39,897 nt of DNA from Candidatus Poseidonia alphae. GTDB lineage: Archaea; Thermoplasmatota; Poseidoniia; Poseidoniales; Poseidoniaceae. Under the pieces are notes generated by a model, which saw only the letters and a list, made by a program, of their open reading frames with translations, ran no database searches and was not told the DNA's origin. Position 1 is the stretch's first letter; every line of letters begins with the position of its first letter. Below, one piece after another: positions 8,466 to 15,991 of this stretch. Location: NCBI GenBank assembly GCA_002505405.1, contig DAVD01000036.1:23691-63587 (forward strand). The letters are read 5' to 3'. The translations under genes and the position numbers were made by a program.

Positions 8466-9962
8466 ATGGCGAAACCGAAAACATCAGCAGAAATCGCACG
8501 AGAAGAAGCTGAAAATAACCAATTAGAGAACATGCTGGGCGGCGCCTTTGGGGACATCTCAGGTCTTGAAAAGGCACCAGAAGAAGAAGTTCAGCCTGAA
8601 CAAGCGAACGAAGAGCCCCCCGCAGAACTCGAACCTCCCGTTTCAGAAGTGGCCGATGAGGCGCCCGAACCCTCATCTCCTGTTGAAGAACCGGTCGAGA
8701 ACAACCCTATGCCTCCATCCGGTCCACCTTCCGGCCCACCCAGCGGTCCACCTTCCGGCCCACCCAGCGGCCCACCCAGCGGCTCACCCAGCGGCCCACC
8801 CAGCGGTCCACCCAGCGGCCCACCTTCCGGCCCACCCAGCGGCCCACCCTCCGGTCCACCCAGCGGTCCACCCAGCGGCCCGCCCAGCGGCCCACCCGAC
8901 GCTTCACCGCCTCAAGAAGAGCCAAAGGAAGAGCCAAAGGAAGAGCCAAAGGAAGAGCCAAAGGAAGAGCCAGAGAAACCCGCAACCGAAACGCCTGCTG
9001 CTAAAGAAACCGTTGAAGCGGTTGTTGACGCTGTCGTTGAAGCGGATGTATCGGAGGCTGAAAGCGCCCCAAAGTCAACCGAAGCATCCCCTGAGGAAGA
9101 ATCCGAACCGACCCCTGAACCTCAAGCCGAAGAACCGCAAGAAACGACCGTCTTGGCTGAAGGGCCTTCCGAAGAACTGGAAATCACACCGCCGGCTCCA
9201 GAACCATCAGAGGCCATGCTCATCGCACTTGCGGAAAAGGAGGCGGAGCTTGAACGGCTTCACATGGAGAATGCTCGCTTGCGTCAATCGGTCGTCGGAG
9301 CAACCGAAGTCATCGAACAATTGGAGGAGCCTCCCATGCCCCCCCTTGTTGAAAACAACATTGTCATCCCTGCACACGTCGTTTCAGACTTTGTGCGTAT
9401 GGGGAGGCAACTGGACCGAGAACATTTGATTCGAGCAACCATGGGGAGTCTGGCTATGATTTCGCCAGACCAACCCAACATCATGGTGTCTACCCGCCAC
9501 ATGGCTATGCTTCCAAGGATGAATGAACGAAGTTTGTGTGCTGGTCAACTTGGCGGCACTTCACCGCGAGGCGCTCCTTCAGACTGGCACGTCATGGAAG
9601 TCATTCTGGCATCGGTATCTGTTGTAACCGGTGGTCCTGCGGCAGTCATTCACATGCATGCTCCCCACACGACCACGGCCAGTTGCGAAAAGGACCTTGT
9701 ATTGCTCAATCCAATCGATGAAATCGGTAAGCACCATATCGGTAAAATCATTATCGTAGACCCCGACGAAGAGCAGCCCGAAGATTATCTTCGCCAAGTT
9801 AGAGAAGCGCTAACTCAAGGAAACATGCGCTGTGTTGTTGTCCGAGGCAACGGTGCCTATGCAGTGGGCGCAGATTTCGATCAAGCATGGGCCAATGCAG
9901 CCATCCTTGAACACAGCATGCAAATCCATCTCTTGAGTCGACAAGCCAACCTCAAACTTTGA
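8466..9962 (+). CDS. Class II aldolase/adducin-fold protein with long disordered repeat region
   Basis: A 498-residue protein. Residues 1-80 are acidic; 83-142 are 15 tandem PPSG-type tetrapeptides; about 151-170 are EEPK repeats; about 171-250 are Glu/Pro/Ala rich; about 250-285 is a short coiled coil (AEKEAELERLHMENARLRQ). From about 300 to the end is a class II aldolase/adducin-like domain, with SPRGAPSDWHVMEVILASVS, the metal-binding VIHMHAPHTTT (H396, H398) and CVVVRGNGAYAVG. In active family members the last motif is RGHG, whose His is the third metal ligand, and a catalytic Glu lies near the SDW position; here these are Asn462 and Asp. The protein may have lost aldolase activity and act as a scaffold, as adducin does. 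GTG 8445 is an alternative start but lacks a ribosome site. Confidence 0.75.
   Translation: MAKPKTSAEIAREEAENNQLENMLGGAFGDISGLEKAPEEEVQPEQANEEPPAELEPPVSEVADEAPEPSSPVEEPVENNPMPPSGPPSGPPSGPPSGPPSGPPSGSPSGPPSGPPSGPPSGPPSGPPSGPPSGPPSGPPSGPPDASPPQEEPKEEPKEEPKEEPKEEPEKPATETPAAKETVEAVVDAVVEADVSEAESAPKSTEASPEEESEPTPEPQAEEPQETTVLAEGPSEELEITPPAPEPSEAMLIALAEKEAELERLHMENARLRQSVVGATEVIEQLEEPPMPPLVENNIVIPAHVVSDFVRMGRQLDREHLIRATMGSLAMISPDQPNIMVSTRHMAMLPRMNERSLCAGQLGGTSPRGAPSDWHVMEVILASVSVVTGGPAAVIHMHAPHTTTASCEKDLVLLNPIDEIGKHHIGKIIIVDPDEEQPEDYLRQVREALTQGNMRCVVVRGNGAYAVGADFDQAWANAAILEHSMQIHLLSRQANLKL
8712..8891 (+). repeat. 15 tandem 12-nt units encoding PPSG
   Basis: Fifteen in-frame copies of a 12-nt unit (consensus CCACCCAGCGGC) encode PPSG, with one SPSG unit at position 7. 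The synonymous variation (AGC or TCC for Ser, GGC or GGT for Gly) shows the array is not freshly amplified throughout, though neighbouring copies are often identical. Confidence 0.95.
8916..8975 (+). repeat. Five tandem 12-nt units encoding EEPK/EEPE
   Basis: Five consecutive copies of GAAGAGCCAAAG with little variation; the last encodes EEPE. They sit directly after the PPSG array and extend the charged, disordered region of the same protein. Confidence 0.95.
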
Positions 9963-10025
9963 TGTTTATATCTGCTTAAGGTCTTCAACTTCTGTGATGT
10001 TGAAACGAACCCCACTTCAAATAAT

Positions 10026-10050
10026 CTCGGATTTTTCCGAGGTTTATATG
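10026..10050 (+). promoter_or_regulatory. Palindrome plus TATA box upstream of the tandem ubiquitin-like gene
   Basis: CTCGGA (10026-10031) and TCCGAG (10036-10041) form a perfect 6-bp inverted repeat around TTTT, directly followed by GTTTATATG, a good archaeal TATA box. The ATG is about 40 nt further on, with AAGGTGG at 10073-10079. The palindrome occupies the BRE position, so it could be an operator; it could also be the terminator of the aldolase-like gene that ended at 9962. Confidence 0.5.
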
Positions 10051-10084
10051 TGGTCGAAGTTTCTTCCTCTCAAAGGTGGAAACC

Positions 10085-10510
10085 ATGGACAATACATTTG
10101 AAGTAGAAATCGCAGACAAATCCGGCCACAGTGTGGTTCAGATGACACAAGAACAAATCGCAGAGAAGGCTGAGAGCGCTCCAGGCACCTGGGTGTTCGT
10201 GAACGACCAACTCGTCAGCACCGCTGACGTGGCCGCCATGAACATTGACGCAGGCAGCCGCATCCGCCTCATGCCCGGCTTGGTTGGTGGCAGCGCCCCG
10301 ACCTTCAATGTCGAAATTGCAGACAAATCTGGCCACTCTGAAGTGGTGATGACCCAAGCTGAAATCGCAGAGAAGGCTGAGAGCGCTCCAGGCACCTGGG
10401 TGTTCGTGAACGACCAACTCGTCAGCACCGCTGACGTGGCCGCCATGAACATTGACGCAGGCAGCCGCATCCGCCTCATGCCCGGCTTGGTTGGTGGCAA
10501 CCTCTGCTGA
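10085..10510 (+). CDS. Tandem beta-grasp (ubiquitin/ThiS-like) protein, each half ending in Gly-Gly
   Basis: A 141-residue protein of two homologous halves with a 69-residue period (residues 1-69 and 70-138, then Asn-Leu-Cys). Each half reads as a beta-hairpin (VEIADKSGHS...), a helix (EIAEKAESA), a strand (TWVFVNDQLV), and a last strand IRLMPGLVGG. The order and the C-terminal Gly-Gly after a hydrophobic strand match ThiS/MoaD/ubiquitin-like proteins; VNDQLV...DAGSRIRLMPG is close to the ThiS pattern. A head-to-tail pair joined after Gly-Gly recalls polyubiquitin. Whether it is processed or conjugated is unknown, and no E1, E2 or protease gene is nearby. ATG 10085 is preferred over GTG 10076, which lies in the ribosome site. 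It is followed within 7 nt by the next gene. The fold is inferred by eye. Confidence 0.6.
   Translation: MDNTFEVEIADKSGHSVVQMTQEQIAEKAESAPGTWVFVNDQLVSTADVAAMNIDAGSRIRLMPGLVGGSAPTFNVEIADKSGHSEVVMTQAEIAEKAESAPGTWVFVNDQLVSTADVAAMNIDAGSRIRLMPGLVGGNLC
10155..10499 (+). repeat. Exact 138-nt direct repeat inside the tandem beta-grasp gene
   Basis: 10155-10292 is repeated without visible difference at 10362-10499, a period of 207 nt. The 5' parts of the two units differ at many positions. The abrupt switch from diverged to identical sequence suggests gene conversion or partial re-duplication. Confidence 0.93.
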
Positions 10511-10517
10511 GGCACAC

Positions 10518-10766
10518 ATGTCATCTCGAAGCGGTCGACCTTGGTCTGACTCGGAAGACGATCATCTCATCGAGAATCTTGAGAGCCAATGCTGCCTGAT
10601 TGAAATAGCACATTTGCATCAGCGTACGGCTTCAGCCGTCCGTTCTCGAATAACGCTTCTTTACGAAACAGGCAAGCTTTTCGTGATGGCTCCAGCGACG
10701 TTGGATGAACTTATTCGTAGCCGTTCGCAACAAACAGGTTCAAAACGGGATGCACGGTCGCGGTGA
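10518..10766 (+). CDS. Small Myb/SANT-like helix-turn-helix protein, 82 aa
   Basis: Starts at ATG 10518, 7 nt after the preceding stop. The segment RPWSDSEDDHLIENLES followed by IEIAHLHQRTASAVRSRI has the Trp, acidic run and second-helix spacing of Myb/SANT-type or related HTH modules (consensus R-x-W-T-x-E-E-D...IA..RT..AV..R). A basic tail (RSRSQQTGSKRDARSR) would fit DNA binding. Family membership is judged by eye. It lies 15 nt before the Rpo12 start, so it probably belongs to the same transcript. Confidence 0.7.
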   Translation: MSSRSGRPWSDSEDDHLIENLESQCCLIEIAHLHQRTASAVRSRITLLYETGKLFVMAPATLDELIRSRSQQTGSKRDARSR

Positions 10767-10781
10767 ATGGAGAGAGACATT

Positions 10782-10931
10782 ATGGTTGAACTCGTAGATT
10801 ACAAATGCGCTGACTGTGGAAGCCTGGAATCGTTCCATCGAGAGCGAAACGGAATCAGCTGCAAGGCCTGCGGTTCCCGTATTTTCATGAAACTCCGCCG
10901 TCACGGCACCAAGCGCATCAACGCTGAGTGA
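10782..10931 (+). CDS. rpo12: DNA-directed RNA polymerase subunit Rpo12 (RpoP)
   Basis: A 49-residue zinc protein: C9-x2-C12 (YKCADCG) and C27-x2-C30 (ISCKACGSRI), then the basic KLRRHGTKRINAE tail, matching archaeal RpoP/eukaryotic Rpb12. This subunit stabilises the polymerase assembly platform with Rpo3 and Rpo10. An in-frame ATG lies 15 nt upstream, but GGAGAGA just before 10782 supports the later start. The stop TGA overlaps the GTG at 10928 of the next frame. Confidence 0.93.
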   Translation: MVELVDYKCADCGSLESFHRERNGISCKACGSRIFMKLRRHGTKRINAE

Positions 10932-10981
10932 GAATTAACTTTCTCGCAGAGTTGAAAGACCTTGGTCAATTTGCTGTCATT

Positions 10982-12121
10982 ATGACGATGTGGCTTGAGC
11001 AATACCAGCCACGCTTTTTTTCGGAACTCGTCGCTCCAGAAAGTTTGATTCAAACGCTTGAGCGCGCAGCCGTCGGATCCAACCCCCCCCATCTTTTGCT
11101 TTCAGGGCCAGCAGGCTGTGGAAAAACTGCCGCCTATCGTCTTGTGTGCCGTCAAGTTCTCGGCCCGGCTTGGTCGTCTACAACACACGTGCTTCAAGCC
11201 CGTGATTTAGCCAAAACTGCAGGAGCAATGGCCAAGTTTGAGGCGTTCTTACGCCCAGCAGGGTCGGGTTCAGAAGACACACTTGCCGGACGAACAAGTC
11301 TTGACGCCTTTGACCATTCCATGAGCTTGGTAGGGGGCGGAACTCCGCCGCCGTCTGGCCAAGAATCGCAACGCGACCCGTCATCCGGACGAGCCCCAGT
11401 GTCCCGAATTATTGTTATTGAGGACGCCGATTACCTCGGCCATGCACGGCAATCGTATTTGCGAAGAATGATGGAAGAGAGCAGCCGGAGTGCACGTTTT
11501 ATTTTCACTACTCACACGCCTTCGAGGATGATTGAGGCGCTGCGAAGCAGAGTCCAACACGTGCGCATCCCCACACTTTCAAGGGTGATGATCGAACAAC
11601 GATTGAATGAGATTCTTGGGAAAGAAGACCATGATGCGGCTCTGGGTTTAGTAGGCGATGTAGCTCACGTGGCCAATGGAAACCTCCGGAAGGCCATCTT
11701 CATGACCCAACTCCTCGCTCAGCGGGATTTGTTGAACGATCGCAAAAATGTTCAAACGCTCATGGCCAATACTTCACTTCGCGAAGTCCAACTCATTCTT
11801 GAGGAAGCTCTTCGAGGCCGGGTCCATGATTGGCGATGGGAAAAGAAAGGCGAGAAAAACAGTCGAGTGTTGAAAGGAGCCATGGGGGCACTTGACCAGA
11901 TGATGAACGTTCACGACATGGATTCTCGAGAAGTTGTGGACCGCTTTCATCGTTTTTTGACGGCGGGCCGCTCTCACTTTGATGCGAACTTGTTAACCGC
12001 ACTCTTGAACGCATTATCATTGTGCGACACCTCACTCCAACGCTCCGCACAGGGCCGAATTCAGCTCGAAGCATTCCTGCATCGAGTTGCCCAGATCGGC
12101 GTGGAATACGCAGAGCCATAA
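10982..12121 (+). CDS. Clamp-loader (replication factor C) small-subunit-like AAA+ ATPase
   Basis: About 379 residues. MWLEQYQPRFFSELVAPE matches the RFC N terminus (W-x-E-K-Y-R-P), followed by Walker A GPAGCGKT (42-49), Walker B IIVIEDADYL, sensor 1 IFTTHTPSRMIEALRSR and a helical C-terminal collar. RFC loads the PCNA clamp with ATP. Oddities: Walker B reads EDAD rather than the usual DEAD, the Arg-finger SRC motif reads SRV, and about 45 Gly/Ser-rich residues are inserted before Walker B. It is probably a divergent paralogue; a canonical rfcS should exist elsewhere. The frame opens at GTG 10928, overlapping the rpo12 stop, but family similarity begins at the ATG codons 10982/10988. The exact start is uncertain. 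Confidence 0.82.
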   Translation: MTMWLEQYQPRFFSELVAPESLIQTLERAAVGSNPPHLLLSGPAGCGKTAAYRLVCRQVLGPAWSSTTHVLQARDLAKTAGAMAKFEAFLRPAGSGSEDTLAGRTSLDAFDHSMSLVGGGTPPPSGQESQRDPSSGRAPVSRIIVIEDADYLGHARQSYLRRMMEESSRSARFIFTTHTPSRMIEALRSRVQHVRIPTLSRVMIEQRLNEILGKEDHDAALGLVGDVAHVANGNLRKAIFMTQLLAQRDLLNDRKNVQTLMANTSLREVQLILEEALRGRVHDWRWEKKGEKNSRVLKGAMGALDQMMNVHDMDSREVVDRFHRFLTAGRSHFDANLLTALLNALSLCDTSLQRSAQGRIQLEAFLHRVAQIGVEYAEP

Positions 12122-12162
12122 CCATCGGAAGCATCTTGAAACATTGTCCATCACATGAGAAT

Positions 12163-12236
12163 GGGCGTGTAGCACAGCTGGATAATGCACCGGCCTCCTA
12201 AGCCGGAGATCGCGGGTTCGAATCCTGCCACGCCCG
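12163..12236 (+). tRNA. tRNA-Arg (CCU)
   Basis: GGGCGTG pairs with CACGCCC as the acceptor stem; the anticodon stem CCGGC/GCCGG encloses loop CTCCTAA with anticodon CCT; the T arm has GCGGG, loop TTCGAAT and CCTGC. Discriminator G, no intron, and no complete CCA encoded. It reads AGG codons. Confidence 0.94.
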
Positions 12237-12238
12237 CC

Positions 12239-12247
12239 TTTTTATTT
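12239..12247 (+). terminator. T-rich terminator after tRNA-Arg
   Basis: TTTTTATTT begins 3 nt after the tRNA 3' end. Archaeal polymerase terminates on such runs without a hairpin. It runs into the TTG proposed as start of the next gene, which makes that start less certain. Confidence 0.6.
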
Positions 12248-13814
12248 GGACAAGAGCCATATTGAACAATGCGTACGCAGGTACGGTGGCGAAGTGAAGG
12301 CGGGAGAAGAGGTTGAACTCGCCGCGGCCTTACCCGACCCCTACGGTCACGGATTCGTTCGAAGTGAAAATCCACTGCAGCGAACGGTTGAGAAGTGGCA
12401 ACGGCAAGAAGAACTCCGAATGAAAGTCGGTACCTTTGCACGCAGGCGCACCCTTCTCTTGCTTCGTTTGCTGCTGGGATTAAGTGTGGCCATTGTTGCT
12501 CTTGTCTCCGTTCTCTTTCCAGAGACAGCTCCACCCAACCCGGGATATGTGATACTGTTTTGGCTGGCTCCCCTCACACTTTGCATCCTCCCGCCGCTTC
12601 TCGCTGGAGAAGCAATGTGGCAGTCCATTCAAGCAAGAATTTCTCTTCGAGAAATTGACGACGAAGCCATCGGGGGAAAACTCTCGCTACGCTCTCAGCC
12701 AGGTATGGACCGTATTCTTGAGGGATTAACAGATGTTCGCCGGCACAATTCAGTCAATGCCCTACTGGCGTTCAGTGCTGTTTTTTTGCTTGGCCTTGGG
12801 ACGGTTATTGCTGAAGACTCATTGGTTTGGAACCTCTCGTTCCTCGTGGCCATGACGCTTGGTTTCGCCCATACATTTCATTCGTATTTCACCACCGACG
12901 CAGTGCGCCAGCAAGGCGACAAAATGCCTTGCCTGGTCCATCATGCACCAACCCACCACCCCACCCAACTCGGCTCCATTTTAGGAGAACTCATCGTTCT
13001 CCATCTCGACCCCGACCTCTACTTGGAATGGCTTGAATGGCTGAATGAGTTTAGAGAAAGTATCCTCCCTGGGTACGATAAAGACCAATCATGGGAGCGG
13101 GTATTGTACATTCTTCATCTCCACGCAAACGATGAACTCAATGATGAAAAAGCAATGCTGGAATTAACAGAATTCATTCGACCCGATGCCTTGAATGAGA
13201 TCTTGCTCGACGAATCGTCCAAGTTCAATTGGCGTTCCCTCCAACGGCTCCTTGAACATGCCCGAGTATGGCAGCCGAGCGCCTTCCGACTCCTTGAGCG
13301 ACTTCAACTTGATTTGTTATCAGGGTCGCCCATGCTTCTTCGCTCACCGTGGAGAATGGATGTGGCTTTGGATTCTGAATGCGATGAAGGTACGGGCCAC
13401 CTCTTTATCGCTCTGAACAACCAATCGTTCAAATCCACTGTTGCACGCATACAGGTTGTTTGTCCCGGCGGAGAACCGGTTGTTCGAGATCATCGCTTCG
13501 AACTCCAACCCTGCCCTCCGCCACGTCATTCCGTCCAACTCAACGCTACGGGAGAAGACGATGCTTTGGATTGGGTGCCACGTTACCTTCAGAAGGGTGT
13601 TGTCTTGTGGCTTGGAGTGGCCTGGGGTGGGAAGTTACAGGGTGAACGGTATGTCCAAGTTATTCTTCGTGATGATGAAGGCGTTGTCATTGAATCACGG
13701 GTCTTACGTACCGTGGTGAAAAACCGTAACAGCAGCCATTACAGGCAGAAAAACAAGAAGTTGGAACAAGCACGCTCATGGTCTTCAAAACCGCTTCCTA
13801 AAACCCATTCTTGA
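12246..13814 (+). CDS. Four-helix membrane protein with large soluble C-terminal domain, unknown function
   Basis: Up to 522 residues. Hydrophobic segments by eye are about 69-91, 100-123, 172-191 and 192-215; residues 220-522 are soluble, with Leu/Trp/Glu-rich helices (LDPDLYLEWLEWLNEF) then a beta-rich end with a CPGG and a CPPP segment. No known family is recognised. TTG 12246, 10 nt after the tRNA, is the longest start; a GTG at 12294 is an alternative and would remove 16 residues. The previous gene on this strand is a tRNA, so it probably has its own promoter, not identified. Confidence 0.72.
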   Translation: MDKSHIEQCVRRYGGEVKAGEEVELAAALPDPYGHGFVRSENPLQRTVEKWQRQEELRMKVGTFARRRTLLLLRLLLGLSVAIVALVSVLFPETAPPNPGYVILFWLAPLTLCILPPLLAGEAMWQSIQARISLREIDDEAIGGKLSLRSQPGMDRILEGLTDVRRHNSVNALLAFSAVFLLGLGTVIAEDSLVWNLSFLVAMTLGFAHTFHSYFTTDAVRQQGDKMPCLVHHAPTHHPTQLGSILGELIVLHLDPDLYLEWLEWLNEFRESILPGYDKDQSWERVLYILHLHANDELNDEKAMLELTEFIRPDALNEILLDESSKFNWRSLQRLLEHARVWQPSAFRLLERLQLDLLSGSPMLLRSPWRMDVALDSECDEGTGHLFIALNNQSFKSTVARIQVVCPGGEPVVRDHRFELQPCPPPRHSVQLNATGEDDALDWVPRYLQKGVVLWLGVAWGGKLQGERYVQVILRDDEGVVIESRVLRTVVKNRNSSHYRQKNKKLEQARSWSSKPLPKTHS

Positions 13815-13912
13815 ACAAAAACCGGTTGCAAAAATAACCCGATCTTGCAGGCAAATGAAGCGCGCTCCTTATGGCGGGCCGATGCTTCGGCAAAAATGTC
13901 GGAAGTGAAGTC

Positions 13913-15532
13913 ATGGAAGCATGGGATGTCATCGTTTTAGGAGACGGCCCCGCAGCATTGCATGCTGCTGCCGAAGCTGCAAAGGAAGGAGCCAACACGT
14001 TGTTGATGTCAGCAACAGGACTTGGTCAGCCTGGAATGGCATCCCTCACTGGGCTTTCCGCATCGCTCCAAGAATCCAACAACCGCAGTCACCGAGAAGA
14101 CACCATCCGTTGCAGTGAGTTCCTTTCCGACCAAGACATGGTATCATCCACCACGGCAAAAGCAGTCAAAATCATCGATTTGCTTGAACGCAGGGGCGTG
14201 AATTTCCGTAGAGATGCCCAAGGCCTACCCATGGTCCGAAAGTCACTCGGCCATTCACAACCCCGAAATGTAAGCGCCGGGAGCACCACTGCTCGTGAAT
14301 TGCACCAAATCAGCGAAGAGCAATGCATGCGCCACGGCGTCATCCGCCGAGGCGACCAAATCCCCCTCACACTGGTTCACAACAATCAAACAGTAACTGG
14401 AATGATTGCGCTTGATATGGTTAACGGTCGAGTAATCGGTCTACAATGCAAAGCCCTCATCATCGCCGACGAAGGCTTTGAAGGAGCGTACTCCAGTGGG
14501 ATCTCCGGTTTGGGCATGGATCTGGCTTTCAGGGCTGGCGTTTCACTTCGGGACATGGAATTCGTCATGAAGCACCCTCTGGTCATCAAGGGAACCAATC
14601 TCTTCCTCCCTCTTGACCTCCTCGGAGATGGAGCGCGCGTTCACGAAGGAAGTGGCGCGCCGATCGAAGTCAACTCAATGAGTCCTATCGAGGCTTGTGC
14701 GGCCATCGAAGCGGCCGTTCAACCTGTTCTTGACGCAAGAGAAATGGGCGCTAGCGCTGAATGGTGGGGGTCAATATTCCGCCTTGTCCAGCAACGTACA
14801 GGCATTGATATGAGCCGTCAAACGGTTGCATTGGAGCCTGCTGTCAGCCATACAATTGGTGGGCTGCCGGTTGACCTTAACGGCCGTTGTGTCGTAGACA
14901 CTTGGGCTCGCTGGTTCACTGGACTTTATGCAGCCGGCGATGCGGCGTGTACTGGAATGCATGGCGCAGCAGCCCTTCCCGGTAATCGGATGCTCGATGG
15001 CCTATGCTCGGGTATTGCCGCTGGATCTCATGCGGGACAATGGGTCAAGGGCCGTACCTTTGGCTCTGCAGACGCACTGACATCGTCCCTTGAACAATCA
15101 ACTGCGGACCTCTCAGCAATGCTTGGCGATGGAGAGGGGACTCATGTTGTTCGCTGTGGAACCGTCATGGCCTCCGTCCGTGCAGCACTTGCTACCGGTT
15201 CAAACCGCACGGATGATTCCCTCGCGACCCTCTTGACCAAACTTGAATCTGCTGCGGTTGCGGCTGAGTCAATTCACCTTGACCAAACCTCGCTCATAGC
15301 CAATACGAACCTGTTGGAAATTTTCAGAACTCAAGCCTCGGTGCGAATGCTCATCGCGGCTACGCAATCTGGAATGGCCCGTAAGGAATCAAGGGGTGCT
15401 TTCCAACGAAGCGATTTCGAAGCATCAAACGAAGACCTCCTCCACCACAATACTGTGGACCATCTTGGGTCCATTGGAACGCTCGCTCTCAAGAAAGGAG
15501 AGGGTGGCCACTGGGTTCTTCCTCCACAATGA
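13913..15532 (+). CDS. Succinate dehydrogenase/fumarate reductase/aspartate oxidase-type flavoprotein
   Basis: A 539-residue FAD protein. The dinucleotide-binding VIVLGDGPAALHAAAEAAKE is at the N terminus; a capping-domain-like region follows (MDLAFRAGVSLRDMEFV then KHPL, aligning with the SdhA ...DMEF..HPT motif); then SHTIGGLPVD, the C-terminal FAD site GLYAAGDAACTGMHGAAALP, and ESRGAFQRSDF, which aligns with SRGAH.R.D. The histidine that binds FAD covalently in SdhA (HT near the N terminus) is not seen, which points to non-covalent FAD as in NadB or soluble fumarate reductases. No iron-sulfur or membrane-anchor subunit is adjacent. The exact substrate cannot be decided. The ATG at 13913 has GGAAGTGA upstream; ATG 13871 would add 14 unlikely residues. 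Confidence 0.78.
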   Translation: MEAWDVIVLGDGPAALHAAAEAAKEGANTLLMSATGLGQPGMASLTGLSASLQESNNRSHREDTIRCSEFLSDQDMVSSTTAKAVKIIDLLERRGVNFRRDAQGLPMVRKSLGHSQPRNVSAGSTTARELHQISEEQCMRHGVIRRGDQIPLTLVHNNQTVTGMIALDMVNGRVIGLQCKALIIADEGFEGAYSSGISGLGMDLAFRAGVSLRDMEFVMKHPLVIKGTNLFLPLDLLGDGARVHEGSGAPIEVNSMSPIEACAAIEAAVQPVLDAREMGASAEWWGSIFRLVQQRTGIDMSRQTVALEPAVSHTIGGLPVDLNGRCVVDTWARWFTGLYAAGDAACTGMHGAAALPGNRMLDGLCSGIAAGSHAGQWVKGRTFGSADALTSSLEQSTADLSAMLGDGEGTHVVRCGTVMASVRAALATGSNRTDDSLATLLTKLESAAVAAESIHLDQTSLIANTNLLEIFRTQASVRMLIAATQSGMARKESRGAFQRSDFEASNEDLLHHNTVDHLGSIGTLALKKGEGGHWVLPPQ

Positions 15533-15562
15533 AGAAAGGCATCGTAGTCCTCGCTTGAGGCA

Positions 15563-15991
15563 ATGGTGACCCTCTTTGAGAAAATTTTGCGGGGTGAAAT
15601 TCCTTCGCACACGGTCGCAGAAGGAGAAGACTGGTTTGCCTTTCTCGATATTTTCCCTCGACGATCTGGCCATACCTTGGTGATTCCACGTCGTGGTGTT
15701 CAGCGGCTAAGCGAATTGAACTCCAATGAGCAGGCGGCGTTGATGGAAGGGGTTACAGAGGTCCAACGGGTACTTGGGGCGTATTTTTCCACCACCGATT
15801 TTACCGTTTGCATTCACGACGGCCCGTTGGCTGGACAAGAAGTCCCTCACGTTCACATCCATGTCATTCCTCGAACTGAAGGTGACGGTGGGGCGACCTT
15901 GATGGCGATGTGGCCGTCACAAAGTCCTGGGGAGCCAAACCATCCTGACCTCGCACGTCTTTCTTCCGCTTTGCATGGAGGGAGCAAATAA
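15563..15991 (+). CDS. HIT-family nucleotide hydrolase/transferase
   Basis: A 142-residue protein with LFEKILRGEIPSHTV at the start and HVHIHVIPR at 96-104, the histidine-triad motif in which H98 is the expected nucleophile. Family members hydrolyse AMP-linked or dinucleoside polyphosphate substrates (Hint/Fhit type). Its stop overlaps the start of the acyltransferase gene by 1 nt, so the two are translationally coupled. The specific substrate is not readable. Confidence 0.9.
   Translation: MVTLFEKILRGEIPSHTVAEGEDWFAFLDIFPRRSGHTLVIPRRGVQRLSELNSNEQAALMEGVTEVQRVLGAYFSTTDFTVCIHDGPLAGQEVPHVHIHVIPRTEGDGGATLMAMWPSQSPGEPNHPDLARLSSALHGGSK

Noticed and set aside
8712..8975. CRISPR-like tandem repeat
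   Set aside because: Units are contiguous 12-nt coding repeats without spacers.
8707..8985. Minus-strand 92-codon frame rich in RWVGRWV
   Set aside because: Antisense reading of the same repeat array, with no start signals or natural composition.
8548..9429. 293-codon frame on the plus strand rich in HPAAHPA repeats
   Set aside because: It is the out-of-frame reading of the PPSG/EEPK gene; the 12-nt repeats keep every frame open.
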